This document shows, piece after piece, positions 1-8,847 of a stretch of DNA of 64,000 nucleotides; within the stretch, counting starts at the first letter, position 1, and each line of letters begins with the position of its first letter. Below the pieces are notes generated by a model. It saw only the letters and a program-made list of their open reading frames with translations, ran no database searches and was not told the DNA's origin. The translations under genes were made by a program, and so were the position numbers. The stretch covers positions 1,488,001 through 1,552,000 of the forward strand of contig NZ_JACHVS010000001.1 of NCBI RefSeq assembly GCF_014190875.1, written 5' to 3'. The DNA comes from Paeniglutamicibacter cryotolerans (GTDB lineage Bacteria > Actinomycetota > Actinomycetes > Actinomycetales > Micrococcaceae).

Positions 1-46
1 CGGGTTTGGCGCTCACCCTCTGCGGGTCCGCTGGTAGGCTCTAATC

Positions 47-62
47 TAGAATCTATGTTCTA
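47..62. promoter_or_regulatory. SOS (LexA) box upstream of umuDC
   Basis: The 16-bp element TAGAATCTATGTTCTA is an inverted repeat (TAGAA-N6-TTCTA) that keeps the layout of the Gram-positive/actinobacterial LexA box (consensus TCGAAC-N4-GTTCGA). It ends 15 bases before the umuD ATG and its last bases run into the ribosome binding site. Position and family of the downstream genes make LexA repression of umuDC very likely. Confidence 0.8.
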
Positions 63-77
63 GGAAAGGTGGCTTGG

Positions 78-476
78 ATGTTTGGCAACAACCTGCCGAT
101 CCCTGCCGTTTCCGACACCACTCCGCGTGGATTCCCGTCTCCGGCGCAGGACTATTTCAGTGGTGGAATCGACCTGAATCGGCACCTGATCCGTGACCGT
201 ACCTGCACGTTCATCATGCGGGTCGAGGGAAACTCCATGGCCGACTCCGGTATCGCCAGCGGAGATGAAATCATCGTCGACCGATCACTCACGCCCAAGG
301 ACGGATCAGTCGTCGTCGTGGTGCTCGAGGGCGAGTTGTCGATCCGGCGGATCCGGCTTGGTGTCGAGGGGATCCGCCTGGAAACCAGCCGGACCGCAGA
401 CCCCGGGCTGCGCGTCGACGAACTGGCCGACCTGACCATCTGGGGTGTTGTCACCCGCTGCCTGCACCATGTCTAG
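78..476 (+). CDS. umuD: UmuD-like S24 peptidase-fold subunit, probably not self-cleaving
   Basis: A 132-residue LexA/UmuD-family (S24) protein, the accessory subunit of DNA polymerase V. ATG 78 is preferred over GTG 69 because AGGAAAGG sits 8 bases before it. The family layout is clear: GFPSPAQDY near residues 18-25, IDLN at 31-34, GNSM with the serine nucleophile at Ser53, then the C-terminal beta barrel. Two key positions differ from E. coli UmuD. The cleavage dipeptide before GFPSPA (Cys-Gly in E. coli, commonly Ala-Gly in relatives) reads Arg17-Gly18. The general-base lysine in the GEFTVKK segment is replaced, because the matching segment is GELSIRR. RecA-stimulated autocleavage may therefore be lost. 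Overlaps umuC by 8 bases and is under the SOS box at 47-62. Confidence 0.88.
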   Translation: MFGNNLPIPAVSDTTPRGFPSPAQDYFSGGIDLNRHLIRDRTCTFIMRVEGNSMADSGIASGDEIIVDRSLTPKDGSVVVVVLEGELSIRRIRLGVEGIRLETSRTADPGLRVDELADLTIWGVVTRCLHHV

Positions 477-1749
477 GAACCCCATCGCGCTGGTGGACGT
501 GAACAACTTCTACGTCTCATGTGAGAGGGTCTTCGATCCTTCACTGGAGGGGCGCCCGGTGGTGGTGCTCTCCAACAACGACGGGTGCGTCGTCGCGCGC
601 TCGCAGGAAGCCAAGGACCTGGGTATCGAGACCGGGACGCCGTGGTTCAAGGTCAAGCCCTCGGCGGCGGCATGGAACCTGGTGGCGCGCAGCAGCAACT
701 ACGAACTCTATGGAGACATGAGTGCCCGGGTGATGGAGGTCGTGGGCCGCTTCGGCACCTGGCAGGAGGTCTACTCGATCGACGAGTCGTTCCTGGGCCT
801 GACCGGCACCGAGGGACAACTGCGTGAGATCGGGGAAGAAATCCGGGCCGCAGTGGCGCGGCAAGTGGGGGTGCCTGTCTGCGTGGGCATCGCCTCGACC
901 AAGACCCTGGCCAAATTCACCAACCGCATTGCCAAGCAGAACGCCGCCATGGGCGGTGTCTGCTCGCTGGATTCCATGCCGGTGGGGCAAGTGGAGACCA
1001 TCCAGGAGCGGGTGCCGGTGACCGGGTTGTGGGGAGTGGGCGCGCGTACCGGAGACCGGCTCAAGGCCCAGGGCATCGTCTCGATCGCCGACCTGAAGCG
1101 GGCCGACCCGCTGGCGATCAGGAAGAAGTTCTCGGTGGTCTTGCAGCGTACGGTGCTCGAATTGAACGGAACCGCCTGCATCCCGCACACCGAGGAGCGG
1201 GTGGACAAGCAACAGATCATGTTTTCGCGCAGCTTCTCGACTCCCGTCACGACACTGGAGGAAATGGGACAGGTCTTCTCGATCTATGCCCAACGCGGGG
1301 CGGCACGGCTGACGGCCGGGGGCCAATGCGCCACGATGCTGACTGTCAGCGCCGGAACCAGCAGGTTCGCCGGCGGCGATGCGAGTTTCCCCGCAGTGAC
1401 GTTGCGTCTGCCTGCTCCAACCAGCGATCCGATAGTGCTGACGCGGCTGGCCGTTTCGGCGCTGCGCGGGATGATCGTGCCAGGAACCTCCTATGTGCGA
1501 GCCGGTGTCATGCTCGGTGGTCTGGAACCAGCCCGGGGCCAGGAGCAGTTCGACACGTTTGTCGATGACCGCGAATCGCTGGACCTGGGCGGGCTGTTGG
1601 GCAGCGTACGGGCCAAATTCGGAGATACGGCGATAGGTCTCGGTGCCGGTGGTCTGGCCGAACCGCCGGGATGGTCAATGAAGCGGGAGCTCTCTTCTCC
1701 GCGCTACACCACCGAATGGGAGGACCTGCCAGTCGTTTCTGCCAGATAG
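469..1749 (+). CDS. umuC: UmuC-type Y-family translesion DNA polymerase
   Basis: A 426-residue catalytic subunit of DNA polymerase V. The start at ATG 469 gives the family N-terminus [17 protein letters not shown] with the metal-binding aspartate. The second metal-binding pair lies in SIDESFLGL, the thumb helix-hairpin-helix region follows near residues 180-210, and the little-finger and UmuC C-terminal domains complete the protein. The ATG overlaps the umuD stop by 8 bases, so translation is coupled. Co-transcribed with umuD from the SOS-regulated promoter, it should copy past lesions after DNA damage. Length and motifs look intact, so the polymerase seems functional even though its UmuD partner is atypical. 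Confidence 0.93.
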   Translation: MSRNPIALVDVNNFYVSCERVFDPSLEGRPVVVLSNNDGCVVARSQEAKDLGIETGTPWFKVKPSAAAWNLVARSSNYELYGDMSARVMEVVGRFGTWQEVYSIDESFLGLTGTEGQLREIGEEIRAAVARQVGVPVCVGIASTKTLAKFTNRIAKQNAAMGGVCSLDSMPVGQVETIQERVPVTGLWGVGARTGDRLKAQGIVSIADLKRADPLAIRKKFSVVLQRTVLELNGTACIPHTEERVDKQQIMFSRSFSTPVTTLEEMGQVFSIYAQRGAARLTAGGQCATMLTVSAGTSRFAGGDASFPAVTLRLPAPTSDPIVLTRLAVSALRGMIVPGTSYVRAGVMLGGLEPARGQEQFDTFVDDRESLDLGGLLGSVRAKFGDTAIGLGAGGLAEPPGWSMKRELSSPRYTTEWEDLPVVSAR

Positions 1750-1771
1750 CGGGCGGGTGCAGTTCCCCGCT

Positions 1772-3001
1772 TCAGACGGAAGACGTACCCGGGGCGGTGA
1801 CCAGCCACAAGGGAGCGGTCGAGCCGGGGCGTCCCCACTGTGTGGTTTCCTCGGAGATCAGCCCCTCCAGCGCGTCGGACAGGCATTGTCGCAGGTGCCA
1901 GGGCACGGTGATGAACTCACCGACGTCCACGAGCCCGTCGGCTTGGATCCTCAACAGTTCCTCGCGCAGCAACTGTGCCAGGAAGGCCGAGGGGATACTG
2001 GGAACCCCTGGAAGGGCAAAGTCCCCGTTCCAGACGTCGATGGCCAGCGGGGGATCAGTGGAGGCCGCGCCGAGCAGCACCTCGAGCAGGAACGGTGAGA
2101 TCATGTCGCTGAGGATCAGCAGGTGTTCGCCGCTGATCGACTTCTGGAAGTATGCGGTGGCGATAGTGCGCAATAGTTGTGCGCGGTCCGCGGGCGGCCC
2201 GTCGATCAGCAGCATGCCGTCCGGATTGCAACGGACACTGGTACGCGATTGACGGAGCAGTGGCAGATCCCGGAACAGTTCCCAGACCCGCATGAGTTCA
2301 TCGATGGCCCCCATGGACCCGACCCTGCGCTCGGGAAAACGCGGCGTGGCCGGGAGTTCGATCGATCGGCCCACCAACCTAGCTCGCAAGCCCACACAGG
2401 CGGCCGCCTCGGGCACGTCCCGCAAGCGCAGGACAAGGGTGCTCGTGACATCTCGACCGGGGGCAATGAAACGGGCCATATCGGTAAAGTGCCGGGCAAA
2501 GGACGAATCAAGCAGCGCAGCATCGAGCTGGTCGGCGGGCAACTCCGGAATCCGAATTTCATATCCGGCGGGATCTTCGAACTCTTCGGCAGGCGCGGGG
2601 AGCCTGCTCGACGAAACGGCTGCGAGGGCCGCTTCATAGCTCAGGGGGTCCCCGGACCACTGCCCGGTATCCAGTAGGAACCGCAGGTACCCTGAAGCAA
2701 CTAGGCCAAGCTCGGTGGCCCGCTCGGGCATGGTCGCTTCGAGATGACGGAGCGAAGAATGTAGGAACACGGGGTCCAAGTCCGTTGCCCGGGGATCCGT
2801 GGCCTGCTCGGAATAGGTTTCGAAGAGCGCCCGCAACAAGATCCGGCAGTCCTCAGTACCCAGCTGAAGCGTGCCCGTGGCGGCGTTCCAGTGGACGAAG
2901 TCGGATTCCAATGCATTCGTCGAACGTTCGAAGAGCACCCCGCAGATGGACACGACGTTGGTTACGGGCTGCCTATTGGCATGCTGGCCTGCCTGTTCCA
3001 T
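1772..3001 (-). CDS. Uncharacterised 409-aa protein
   Basis: Not recognised. The product is acidic, leucine/alanine-rich and soluble-looking, with no signal peptide, membrane helix or clear catalytic motif. Residues 1-60 read as a mixed alpha/beta start (VVSICGVLFERSTNALES) and the C-terminal part is helical with many Leu-Leu pairs (FLAQLLREELLRIQ). Codon use is typical of its neighbours (strong G/C third position), so it is a real gene. It converges on umuC with a 22-base gap. The start is taken at ATG 3001, with an upstream region shared with the divergent lipoprotein gene. No function can be assigned. Confidence 0.75.
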   Translation of the reverse strand: MEQAGQHANRQPVTNVVSICGVLFERSTNALESDFVHWNAATGTLQLGTEDCRILLRALFETYSEQATDPRATDLDPVFLHSSLRHLEATMPERATELGLVASGYLRFLLDTGQWSGDPLSYEAALAAVSSSRLPAPAEEFEDPAGYEIRIPELPADQLDAALLDSSFARHFTDMARFIAPGRDVTSTLVLRLRDVPEAAACVGLRARLVGRSIELPATPRFPERRVGSMGAIDELMRVWELFRDLPLLRQSRTSVRCNPDGMLLIDGPPADRAQLLRTIATAYFQKSISGEHLLILSDMISPFLLEVLLGAASTDPPLAIDVWNGDFALPGVPSIPSAFLAQLLREELLRIQADGLVDVGEFITVPWHLRQCLSDALEGLISEETTQWGRPGSTAPLWLVTAPGTSSV

Positions 3002-3322
3002 GGTGGTGCCTCGCGTTCGCGTGGGGAGAGGAGCGGATGGACCTGGGTGCCGCCTGCACGGTGGGTTCAGCCTATTCCTTAGCGGGCCCGATGGAACCCC
3101 GAAACCGAAAAATATCCATCCGGATGGTCACCGGGCTGCAGCCGGACCGCATTCAGGGGCTTTCAGCTAGCCGGCACCTGCCCGGTCTGGTCCGCTGATT
3201 TCGTCGAAATACCGTGGCAGGTGCCTTTGCTCCGATATTTGCGCGGCGGTCCGGGTGTGCAAGGCTGGGGAAGGAAGACGCCGCTGTGCGCGGCGTCAGG
3301 CAAAAGGAGCAGGAGCAAGCAG
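3002..3322. other. Divergent intergenic region
   Basis: 321 bases between two divergent genes. It should hold both promoters. The only obvious structure is a perfect 12-bp palindrome CCATCCGGATGG at 3116-3127, and AGGAG at 3311-3315, the ribosome binding site of the lipoprotein gene. No small gene is convincing. Confidence 0.4.
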
Positions 3323-4606
3323 ATGCGCCCATCCTGGAGGGCCGGGACAGTCGGGCTCATGGCAACAACGTTGGTAGTGGGGATGCTCAGCGCCTGCGCA
3401 ACGCCCACTCCACCCCCGACCGGCACCCCGGCCTCTTCGCCGAGTTCCACGCCGAGCGGGGAAAATGCGCCCCCGACCCAGTCCCCGACCTCAACCCGGA
3501 ATCCGCCGTCCCCCAGCGCCTCGGCGATACGGCCGCCTTCGGCCAGCAGCCAGACAGCCAGCTCCGCGCCCTCGTCCGCTGCACAACGGGCGCTGGACGG
3601 CCTCAGCCTTGAACAGCGTGTGGGGCAGGTGCTGATGATGGGGATTCCTGCCACCGGCGCCGATGCTCCGACACTGCGGATACTGGGTGCCGATCATGTA
3701 GGAAATGTCTTCCTCAAGGGGCGCAGCAAGCTGGGCGTCTCCGGGACCAGGCACGTGGTTGACGCGGTGCGGGCCACCGGCGCACCCGCTGCTACCGGTG
3801 GCATCCGGCGCTTCGTGGCCACCGACCAGGAAGGCGGCGCGGTCCAGGTGCTCAGCGGCCCGGGCTTCAGTGCCATGCCTGCAGGAATCGTGCAGGGCGG
3901 CTGGACCGCCGACCGCCTGGAAGCCTCGGCCCGGACTTGGGCCGTGGAACTGGCCGACGCCGGTGTCGACGTAAACCTGGCTCCGGTCACCGACACCGTT
4001 CCCTCGGCTGCCTTCGCCCCGTCGAATGCGCCCATCGGTGCCTTCGGCCGGGAATTCGGCTATACCACCCAGACGGTGTCCACCCACTCGCTGGCGTTTT
4101 CCCGGGGCATGAAGTCAGGCGGCGTCCAACCCGTGGTGAAGCATTTTCCCGGCCTCGGCCGGGTCACCGCCAATACCGACACCACTGCCGATGTCCTAGA
4201 CACGGTGACGACCCGGAACGATCAGTACCTTCAGCCGTTCGCGGCCAACATCGAGGCTGGAAACGGATGGGTGATGGTCTCCAACGCCCGCTATGAGCGC
4301 ATCGATCCGGAAAATATCGCCCCGTTCTCGTCCAAGGTCATGGAGGGGATGCTGCGCTCGGACCAGGGGTTCTCCGGGATCATCATTTCCGATGACATGT
4401 GCAAGGCCGTCGCCCTCTCGGCGTGGGCGTACGGGAGCAGGGCAGTTAATTTCTTCAACGCCGGAGGCACGATGATGCTGTGCGTCAATGCTGCCGCTAT
4501 TCCCGCCATCACCCGGGCGCTGGTCGCCGAGGCACGGGAATCATCGGCCTTCAGGGCCCGGATCGATGCGGCAGCATTGCTCGTCCTGCGGGCCAAGCTC
4601 GGGTAG
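3323..4606 (+). CDS. Lipoprotein glycoside hydrolase family 3 (NagZ-like beta-N-acetylglucosaminidase)
   Basis: A 427-residue GH3 protein. ATG 3323 follows AGGAG by 7 bases and starts a lipoprotein signal peptide (MRPSWRAGTVGLM...) ending in the lipobox LSAC, so the mature protein should be lipid-anchored outside the membrane. A 60-residue Pro/Ser/Thr-rich linker follows, then the catalytic barrel. The barrel carries the family signature KHFPG (substrate-binding Lys-His) and SDDM near the C-terminus, where the catalytic aspartate lies. NagZ-type GH3 enzymes cut N-acetylglucosamine from peptidoglycan or chitin fragments, which suggests wall recycling or scavenging; the exact substrate is inferred. 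The longer reading frame from 3221 lacks a signal peptide and is rejected. Confidence 0.85.
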   Translation: MRPSWRAGTVGLMATTLVVGMLSACATPTPPPTGTPASSPSSTPSGENAPPTQSPTSTRNPPSPSASAIRPPSASSQTASSAPSSAAQRALDGLSLEQRVGQVLMMGIPATGADAPTLRILGADHVGNVFLKGRSKLGVSGTRHVVDAVRATGAPAATGGIRRFVATDQEGGAVQVLSGPGFSAMPAGIVQGGWTADRLEASARTWAVELADAGVDVNLAPVTDTVPSAAFAPSNAPIGAFGREFGYTTQTVSTHSLAFSRGMKSGGVQPVVKHFPGLGRVTANTDTTADVLDTVTTRNDQYLQPFAANIEAGNGWVMVSNARYERIDPENIAPFSSKVMEGMLRSDQGFSGIIISDDMCKAVALSAWAYGSRAVNFFNAGGTMMLCVNAAAIPAITRALVAEARESSAFRARIDAAALLVLRAKLG

Positions 4607-4627
4607 GGAAGCGCGAGCCGGCGCGGC

Positions 4628-5116
4628 CTACCTGCCCAGCAGGGTCTTCAGCCGTCCCTGATTGAGAAGCCCGGATTTCTCGGCTTCTAGGAAGTATTCA
4701 CGCTGCCAGTCCCGGGTCCTGCGGGCCTGGTTGCCGGGACATGGGGTCCACGGGGCATAGATGCGGAATCCGCGCTTGCCTTCCCGCCCGGGAACGGTGG
4801 CGATCCCGTGGCGTTCCAAGGCCTCGAAGGGCAACACGAACAGGCCGGATCCCAGGGCATCGACCAGATGGATCAGCGCCCCGTCGAGTCCGTCCGAGGC
4901 CAGCAGCGGACGGATCGGCCCGGATTCCGAGCGCCGCCACAGGGTCACGAAGGCGCCGGCCTTCTTCGGTGTGACAAGCGCCTGGCGGTAGGCCCACGCC
5001 AGTCCCCCGAGCCTGATGCTGTGGGCGGCGTAGCGGGCGCCTTGCGGATCGGTTTCGGCTTCGATCGCCGTTGTGTCGAGCCCGATCAGGCCGGGCAGTA
5101 CATTTTCCGGGTTCAC
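4628..5116 (-). CDS. MepB-family protein
   Basis: A 162-residue protein resembling the MepB family, first known from the staphylococcal mepRAB multidrug locus, function unknown. The recognisable part is the C-terminal half: FRIYAPWTPCPGNQARRTRDWQ followed by YFL, which matches the family ending (PW...QA.KTQ.WQ..YF). No signal peptide or membrane segment. It converges on the GH3 gene and is separated from the upstream protease gene by a strong hairpin, so it is probably a single-gene unit. No mepA or mepR relative lies next to it. Confidence 0.7.
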   Translation of the reverse strand: MNPENVLPGLIGLDTTAIEAETDPQGARYAAHSIRLGGLAWAYRQALVTPKKAGAFVTLWRRSESGPIRPLLASDGLDGALIHLVDALGSGLFVLPFEALERHGIATVPGREGKRGFRIYAPWTPCPGNQARRTRDWQREYFLEAEKSGLLNQGRLKTLLGR

Positions 5117-5144
5117 CCGCTAAGACTAGTGCCCGCACACCGCA

Positions 5145-5176
5145 GCGGCGCCCCGGACTGGTGTCCGGGGCGCCGC
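5145..5176 (-). terminator. Hairpin terminator after the subtilase gene
   Basis: A perfect 14-bp G/C stem (arms 5145-5158 and 5163-5176) with a 4-base loop, 35 bases past the protease stop codon. There is no clear T-run on the minus strand, so it may act as a weak or factor-assisted terminator. Confidence 0.65.
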
Positions 5177-5210
5177 ATAGGGGGGTGCTACGTGAGTGTT
5201 AGCCGTGGCC

Positions 5211-8200
5211 TCACTTGTGGCCGTGGCCCTTGGCTGGCTTCACGCGGATCGTACCGAGCTGGGCCCGGTCGCCATCGGAACCGCGCTTGCCGCTGAGGTC
5301 ACCGGTGGCGTTGTGCAGGTGCAGGTACAGTGCCTTGGCTTCCTTCACCCCGGCCTTGGGGTGGGCGGTGAGCTTCTGCCGGTTCAGGTCGGTGAAGACC
5401 GTTCCGGTCCCGTTGCCCTCGAACCACAGGTTCGGGTTCAGCGCGTTGTACTTGATCCACCCCGTCTCATCGACCGGAACGTAAGCCCCGGTGTCGTCCA
5501 AGTTATAGGACGAATACGTGCTGACCCGGTACCGGATCGGTGCGCTGGTGCCGGTCAGGCCCAAGGCAGCCAACGACACGGGCAGCCCGACGACATTGGT
5601 GTCGAAGGTGTTTGCGTCGATGTCACCGGCCAGGCCGTTGGTGAACTGCAGATCAACCTGGTCCCCGGACCTCAGGTCGTAGGTGGCAACGACATCGAGA
5701 TCCAGTCCGTCAACGGTGGTTGTGAAGACCACGAAGTCGGACTGGCCATCGTTGTCCACGTCGATGTCGACGTCGATTTCCGTTCCTCCGGCCAGGTGCG
5801 CCCAGTTTCCCCAGGTGCTGACGCCGAAGTTCAGCATGCCATCCGCCGCCCCGGCGCTGCGGGCGTCGGAGGAGGCGCCCACATATTGCAGGTCCATCTC
5901 GCGGGCTCCGGCAATGGTGTCGATGCTGCGCGGCTGGCGCTTGGACGTGGCTCCGAGCTCGAAGGCCGAAATCAGCGAAACGACCTGCTGGTCCCCGGTC
6001 CCCTGGAGGATGTCCCGGCCCGAGAGCTTGACCTCGGCGCTGTCGGACTTCTTGCCCGTGGTGGCCTTGGCAGTGGCGCGCATGTTACTGACGAGCTTCG
6101 GCGCGCCATGCACCGGAACGCGCAGCGTGGGTGCAGAGGAGGAAGCGAACTGCACGCGGCCCGAAATATCGGACACCCAGGCCCGCGGGACGCCGAGCTG
6201 TTCGCGGTCCATGGTCGGGTCCAGCGTCTTGGCGAACTTCTTCGGGTCGACTCTCAGCGTGACCTTGACCTTCGCCTTGCCGCCGGGCAGCACCGTGACC
6301 GAGCGGCTGTCCAGCGTGTAGCTGGCGCCGGGGATGGTGGTGGCCGGGAGGTAGGAGACCTTGTAGGTCTGGGTCTTTTTGGACTTGTTCACCACGGTGA
6401 TCGACTTGGTGGACGTGTACTTCTTCTTGCCCACCTCGATGACGCCGAAGACCACGCTGGTCAAATCCGGTGCGTCGGTCGCAAAAGCGTAGGCCGGAGT
6501 GGAGACCGCGTTGGAGGCTATCACGCGGCCCGAGCCGACCCGGGCCGGTCCATAGACCGATCCGTTGGGGGCCCGGACGTCGGCCACGGCGGTGTTCATC
6601 ACGATGGACTTGACCTGGTACGGGGTGTACTTCCCGCTACCGGCAACCAGGGCGGCAATGCCTGCGGTCAACGGTGTGGCCATCGAGGTGCCGGTCATGA
6701 CTGCCGGCCCGTTTCCGGTGCCGACGCCTACCGAGCTGATGAGCGTGCCCATGGCCGCCACATCGGGCTTCACGATCCCTTCGGAGCCGTGGACGCCGCG
6801 CGAGGAGCTCGGATTCAACGTGTCCAAGGCACCGGATTCGGTGAAGGCGCTTCCGATCAGTGACGGGGACAGCTGGACCTGTAGCGTGCCCGCTGCAGCC
6901 GCCGGACGCAGCGCGTTGGAGTTGGCCAGGGTGAGCTGTGCACCGGGAATGGTCGCATTGCCGGCGATGCCGGCATCAAAGACGTTGACCTCGGAGTCAA
7001 GGAGCACCCCGGTGGCGCCGGCCGCCTGGGCGTTGTTGAACCGAGTGGCCGAGCCGCAGGGGAAGGCCCCATCTTGGCTCCATTGCAGCCAGACCCATTT
7101 GCCTTGCAGCGAGCCCGCCGCGAACGGCTGGCAGCCGAAGGCGTTGTTCTGGGGCCCCATGACGACATTGCCAGTCAACTGGGCTTGGGTTGCATTGGTG
7201 TAGTCGAAGTTGGCCGAGTACTGTCCGCCCTTGACCCCGGCCTGGTCAGCCGGTGCCAGGACGTTGATGCCGTCCAGCGTGATGTGGGAGCCGACGGAGT
7301 TTGCCACTGTCAGCGAGGACCGGGAATTGCCCGGGGAACCACCGATGTCGGTGATGTCAGCTGCATTGCCGGAGGCCACCACCGAGAGCACACCCTGTCG
7401 GGTCAACGCATCGACGATGGCGTTTTCCGGGTCGTCTGCGGGTGACTGATCCGAACCCAACGACATGTTCACGATCTGGGCCCGGTCATCGAAGTTACCG
7501 TCGTTGTTGGGGTCCAGCACCCGGTCCAGCGCCTGTCCGACCACGTCGGATGAACCATTGCAACCGAAGACGCGCAGGCTGACGAGCCGTGCCTCCGGCG
7601 CCGAGCCCGGCCCGATCCGCATGGCATGGACCTGGGCGGCGGTCAGCGATCCGTATTGTCCGCGGAAAGTTTTCCCCTTGGCGTTTACGCCGAAACCTGC
7701 AGCCGTGCCTGCCACGTGGGAACCGTGACCCTGGCAGTCCAATGGGTTGGAGTCCGGATGAGGGATCGGCTGGTAGGTGGCCGAAGTGGGGTCGGCATCG
7801 TAGTCGTCACCAACCAAGTCCCAGCCGCCGGCGAACTTGGTGGAGTCGAAGAGCCCGGAAGCCTTCGAAGGCAGCTCCTTGGAAGCCTGGGCCTTTTTAA
7901 AGGCCGCTACGGTACCGGGGCCACCAAAATCCGCATGGGTATAGTCCAGCCCGGTGTCCAGTACGGCTATGGTGACGCCCACGCCGGTCTGCTTCAGCGC
8001 CGTCCAGGAATCCAGTGCCTTGGTATCGACGACCGAACCCTTGTTGGTGAGCTTCTTCGGGACGATGGCACTGATCTTCACCACGTCTGCGCGGGAGGCC
8101 AGCGCGCGCAGGGCGTCCGCGTCTCCGCGCAGGGCAACACCGGGAAGCGTATTGGTGGTGTTGTAGATGACGTCGGCCTTCGCCTGCTTGGCCGCGGAAT

Positions 8201-8567
8201 TACCCTGGGCCTTGATGCCGTCCCGGATCTTCTTGACCCGGGTGGGGTCCTTCTTGGGGGCTGCCAGTCCGCTCATGGCCGTGGCGGACTGCGTTTGCTC
8301 GAAGGCTCCATCGCCCGAGAACTGCACGAAGACGGATACCTCGCCCTTAGCTGCCGATAGAGGACCGGAGACCTTGAGGTTTTTCAGGCGGAGTGGTGCG
8401 GCTCCGCCAAGGGCCTGGGAATCGTTTCCTGGGGTGGAGTTGATCTTGGCCGAGCTGATGTTCAATGATGCGGCTGACGTGGGGACGGACATGGTGACGG
8501 CTAGCGCGAGGCCTGTTGCCGAAGCCAGGAGAGTCCTCGCGAGCCGGGGGCGGCGCGAGACTTTCAT
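5211..8567 (-). CDS. Secreted S8 (subtilisin-like) serine protease with PA insert
   Basis: A 1118-residue extracellular protease. ATG 8567 is preceded by AGGAG and begins a Sec signal peptide (basic MKVSRRPRLAR, hydrophobic core, cleavage near PTSAA). An inhibitor-I9-like propeptide covers about residues 60-170. The catalytic triad is visible: Asp204 in VLDTGLDYTHADF, His281 in GHGSHVAGT, Ser628 in GTSMATP. The long His-Ser gap holds a protease-associated (PA) domain around residues 440-570. After residue 700 come Fn3-like beta domains and an Asp-rich segment (EIDVDIDVDNDG) that may bind calcium. Size and order fit large actinobacterial exported subtilases that digest proteins. The reading frame extends upstream to 8879, but the signal peptide fixes the start. 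Confidence 0.93.
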   Translation of the reverse strand: MKVSRRPRLARTLLASATGLALAVTMSVPTSAASLNISSAKINSTPGNDSQALGGAAPLRLKNLKVSGPLSAAKGEVSVFVQFSGDGAFEQTQSATAMSGLAAPKKDPTRVKKIRDGIKAQGNSAAKQAKADVIYNTTNTLPGVALRGDADALRALASRADVVKISAIVPKKLTNKGSVVDTKALDSWTALKQTGVGVTIAVLDTGLDYTHADFGGPGTVAAFKKAQASKELPSKASGLFDSTKFAGGWDLVGDDYDADPTSATYQPIPHPDSNPLDCQGHGSHVAGTAAGFGVNAKGKTFRGQYGSLTAAQVHAMRIGPGSAPEARLVSLRVFGCNGSSDVVGQALDRVLDPNNDGNFDDRAQIVNMSLGSDQSPADDPENAIVDALTRQGVLSVVASGNAADITDIGGSPGNSRSSLTVANSVGSHITLDGINVLAPADQAGVKGGQYSANFDYTNATQAQLTGNVVMGPQNNAFGCQPFAAGSLQGKWVWLQWSQDGAFPCGSATRFNNAQAAGATGVLLDSEVNVFDAGIAGNATIPGAQLTLANSNALRPAAAAGTLQVQLSPSLIGSAFTESGALDTLNPSSSRGVHGSEGIVKPDVAAMGTLISSVGVGTGNGPAVMTGTSMATPLTAGIAALVAGSGKYTPYQVKSIVMNTAVADVRAPNGSVYGPARVGSGRVIASNAVSTPAYAFATDAPDLTSVVFGVIEVGKKKYTSTKSITVVNKSKKTQTYKVSYLPATTIPGASYTLDSRSVTVLPGGKAKVKVTLRVDPKKFAKTLDPTMDREQLGVPRAWVSDISGRVQFASSSAPTLRVPVHGAPKLVSNMRATAKATTGKKSDSAEVKLSGRDILQGTGDQQVVSLISAFELGATSKRQPRSIDTIAGAREMDLQYVGASSDARSAGAADGMLNFGVSTWGNWAHLAGGTEIDVDIDVDNDGQSDFVVFTTTVDGLDLDVVATYDLRSGDQVDLQFTNGLAGDIDANTFDTNVVGLPVSLAALGLTGTSAPIRYRVSTYSSYNLDDTGAYVPVDETGWIKYNALNPNLWFEGNGTGTVFTDLNRQKLTAHPKAGVKEAKALYLHLHNATGDLSGKRGSDGDRAQLGTIRVKPAKGHGHK

Positions 8568-8655
8568 GATGCTCCTATAGATGCCGGTGGAGTGTGAATG
8601 CCAGTGGAGTGATGCGGAGCCTCGGCGACCACGGGGGCCGGACGCTCCTCGGGTT

Positions 8656-8683
8656 AGCTTATGTGAGCCCTGCCGTGTGTCAA
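8656..8683 (-). promoter_or_regulatory. Sigma-A-type promoter of the subtilase gene
   Basis: On the minus strand TTGACA (8683-8678), a 16-base spacer and TAAGCT (8661-8656) form a good -35/-10 pair. Transcription would start near 8649 and give a leader of about 80 bases. Confidence 0.6.
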
Positions 8684-8847
8684 GGGTTTGCTTGACGTTG
8701 TCATCACCGGGAGAACCCAGCGGAATTCCCTTGTCAAGCGCAATCCGAGGACCACCTGACACAATGCGAAAGGTGCTGATCGGAGCCTTAAATGCTGGTG
8801 GCGCCACCACTTGCCGGTGACGCCACTTGGGGGTTACGTTAGGGGGT

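Noticed and set aside
5196-6863. 555-residue plus-strand open frame
   Set aside because: Antisense to the subtilase gene; composition is Gly/Val/Arg/His-rich without domains. A shadow of high-GC coding on the other strand.
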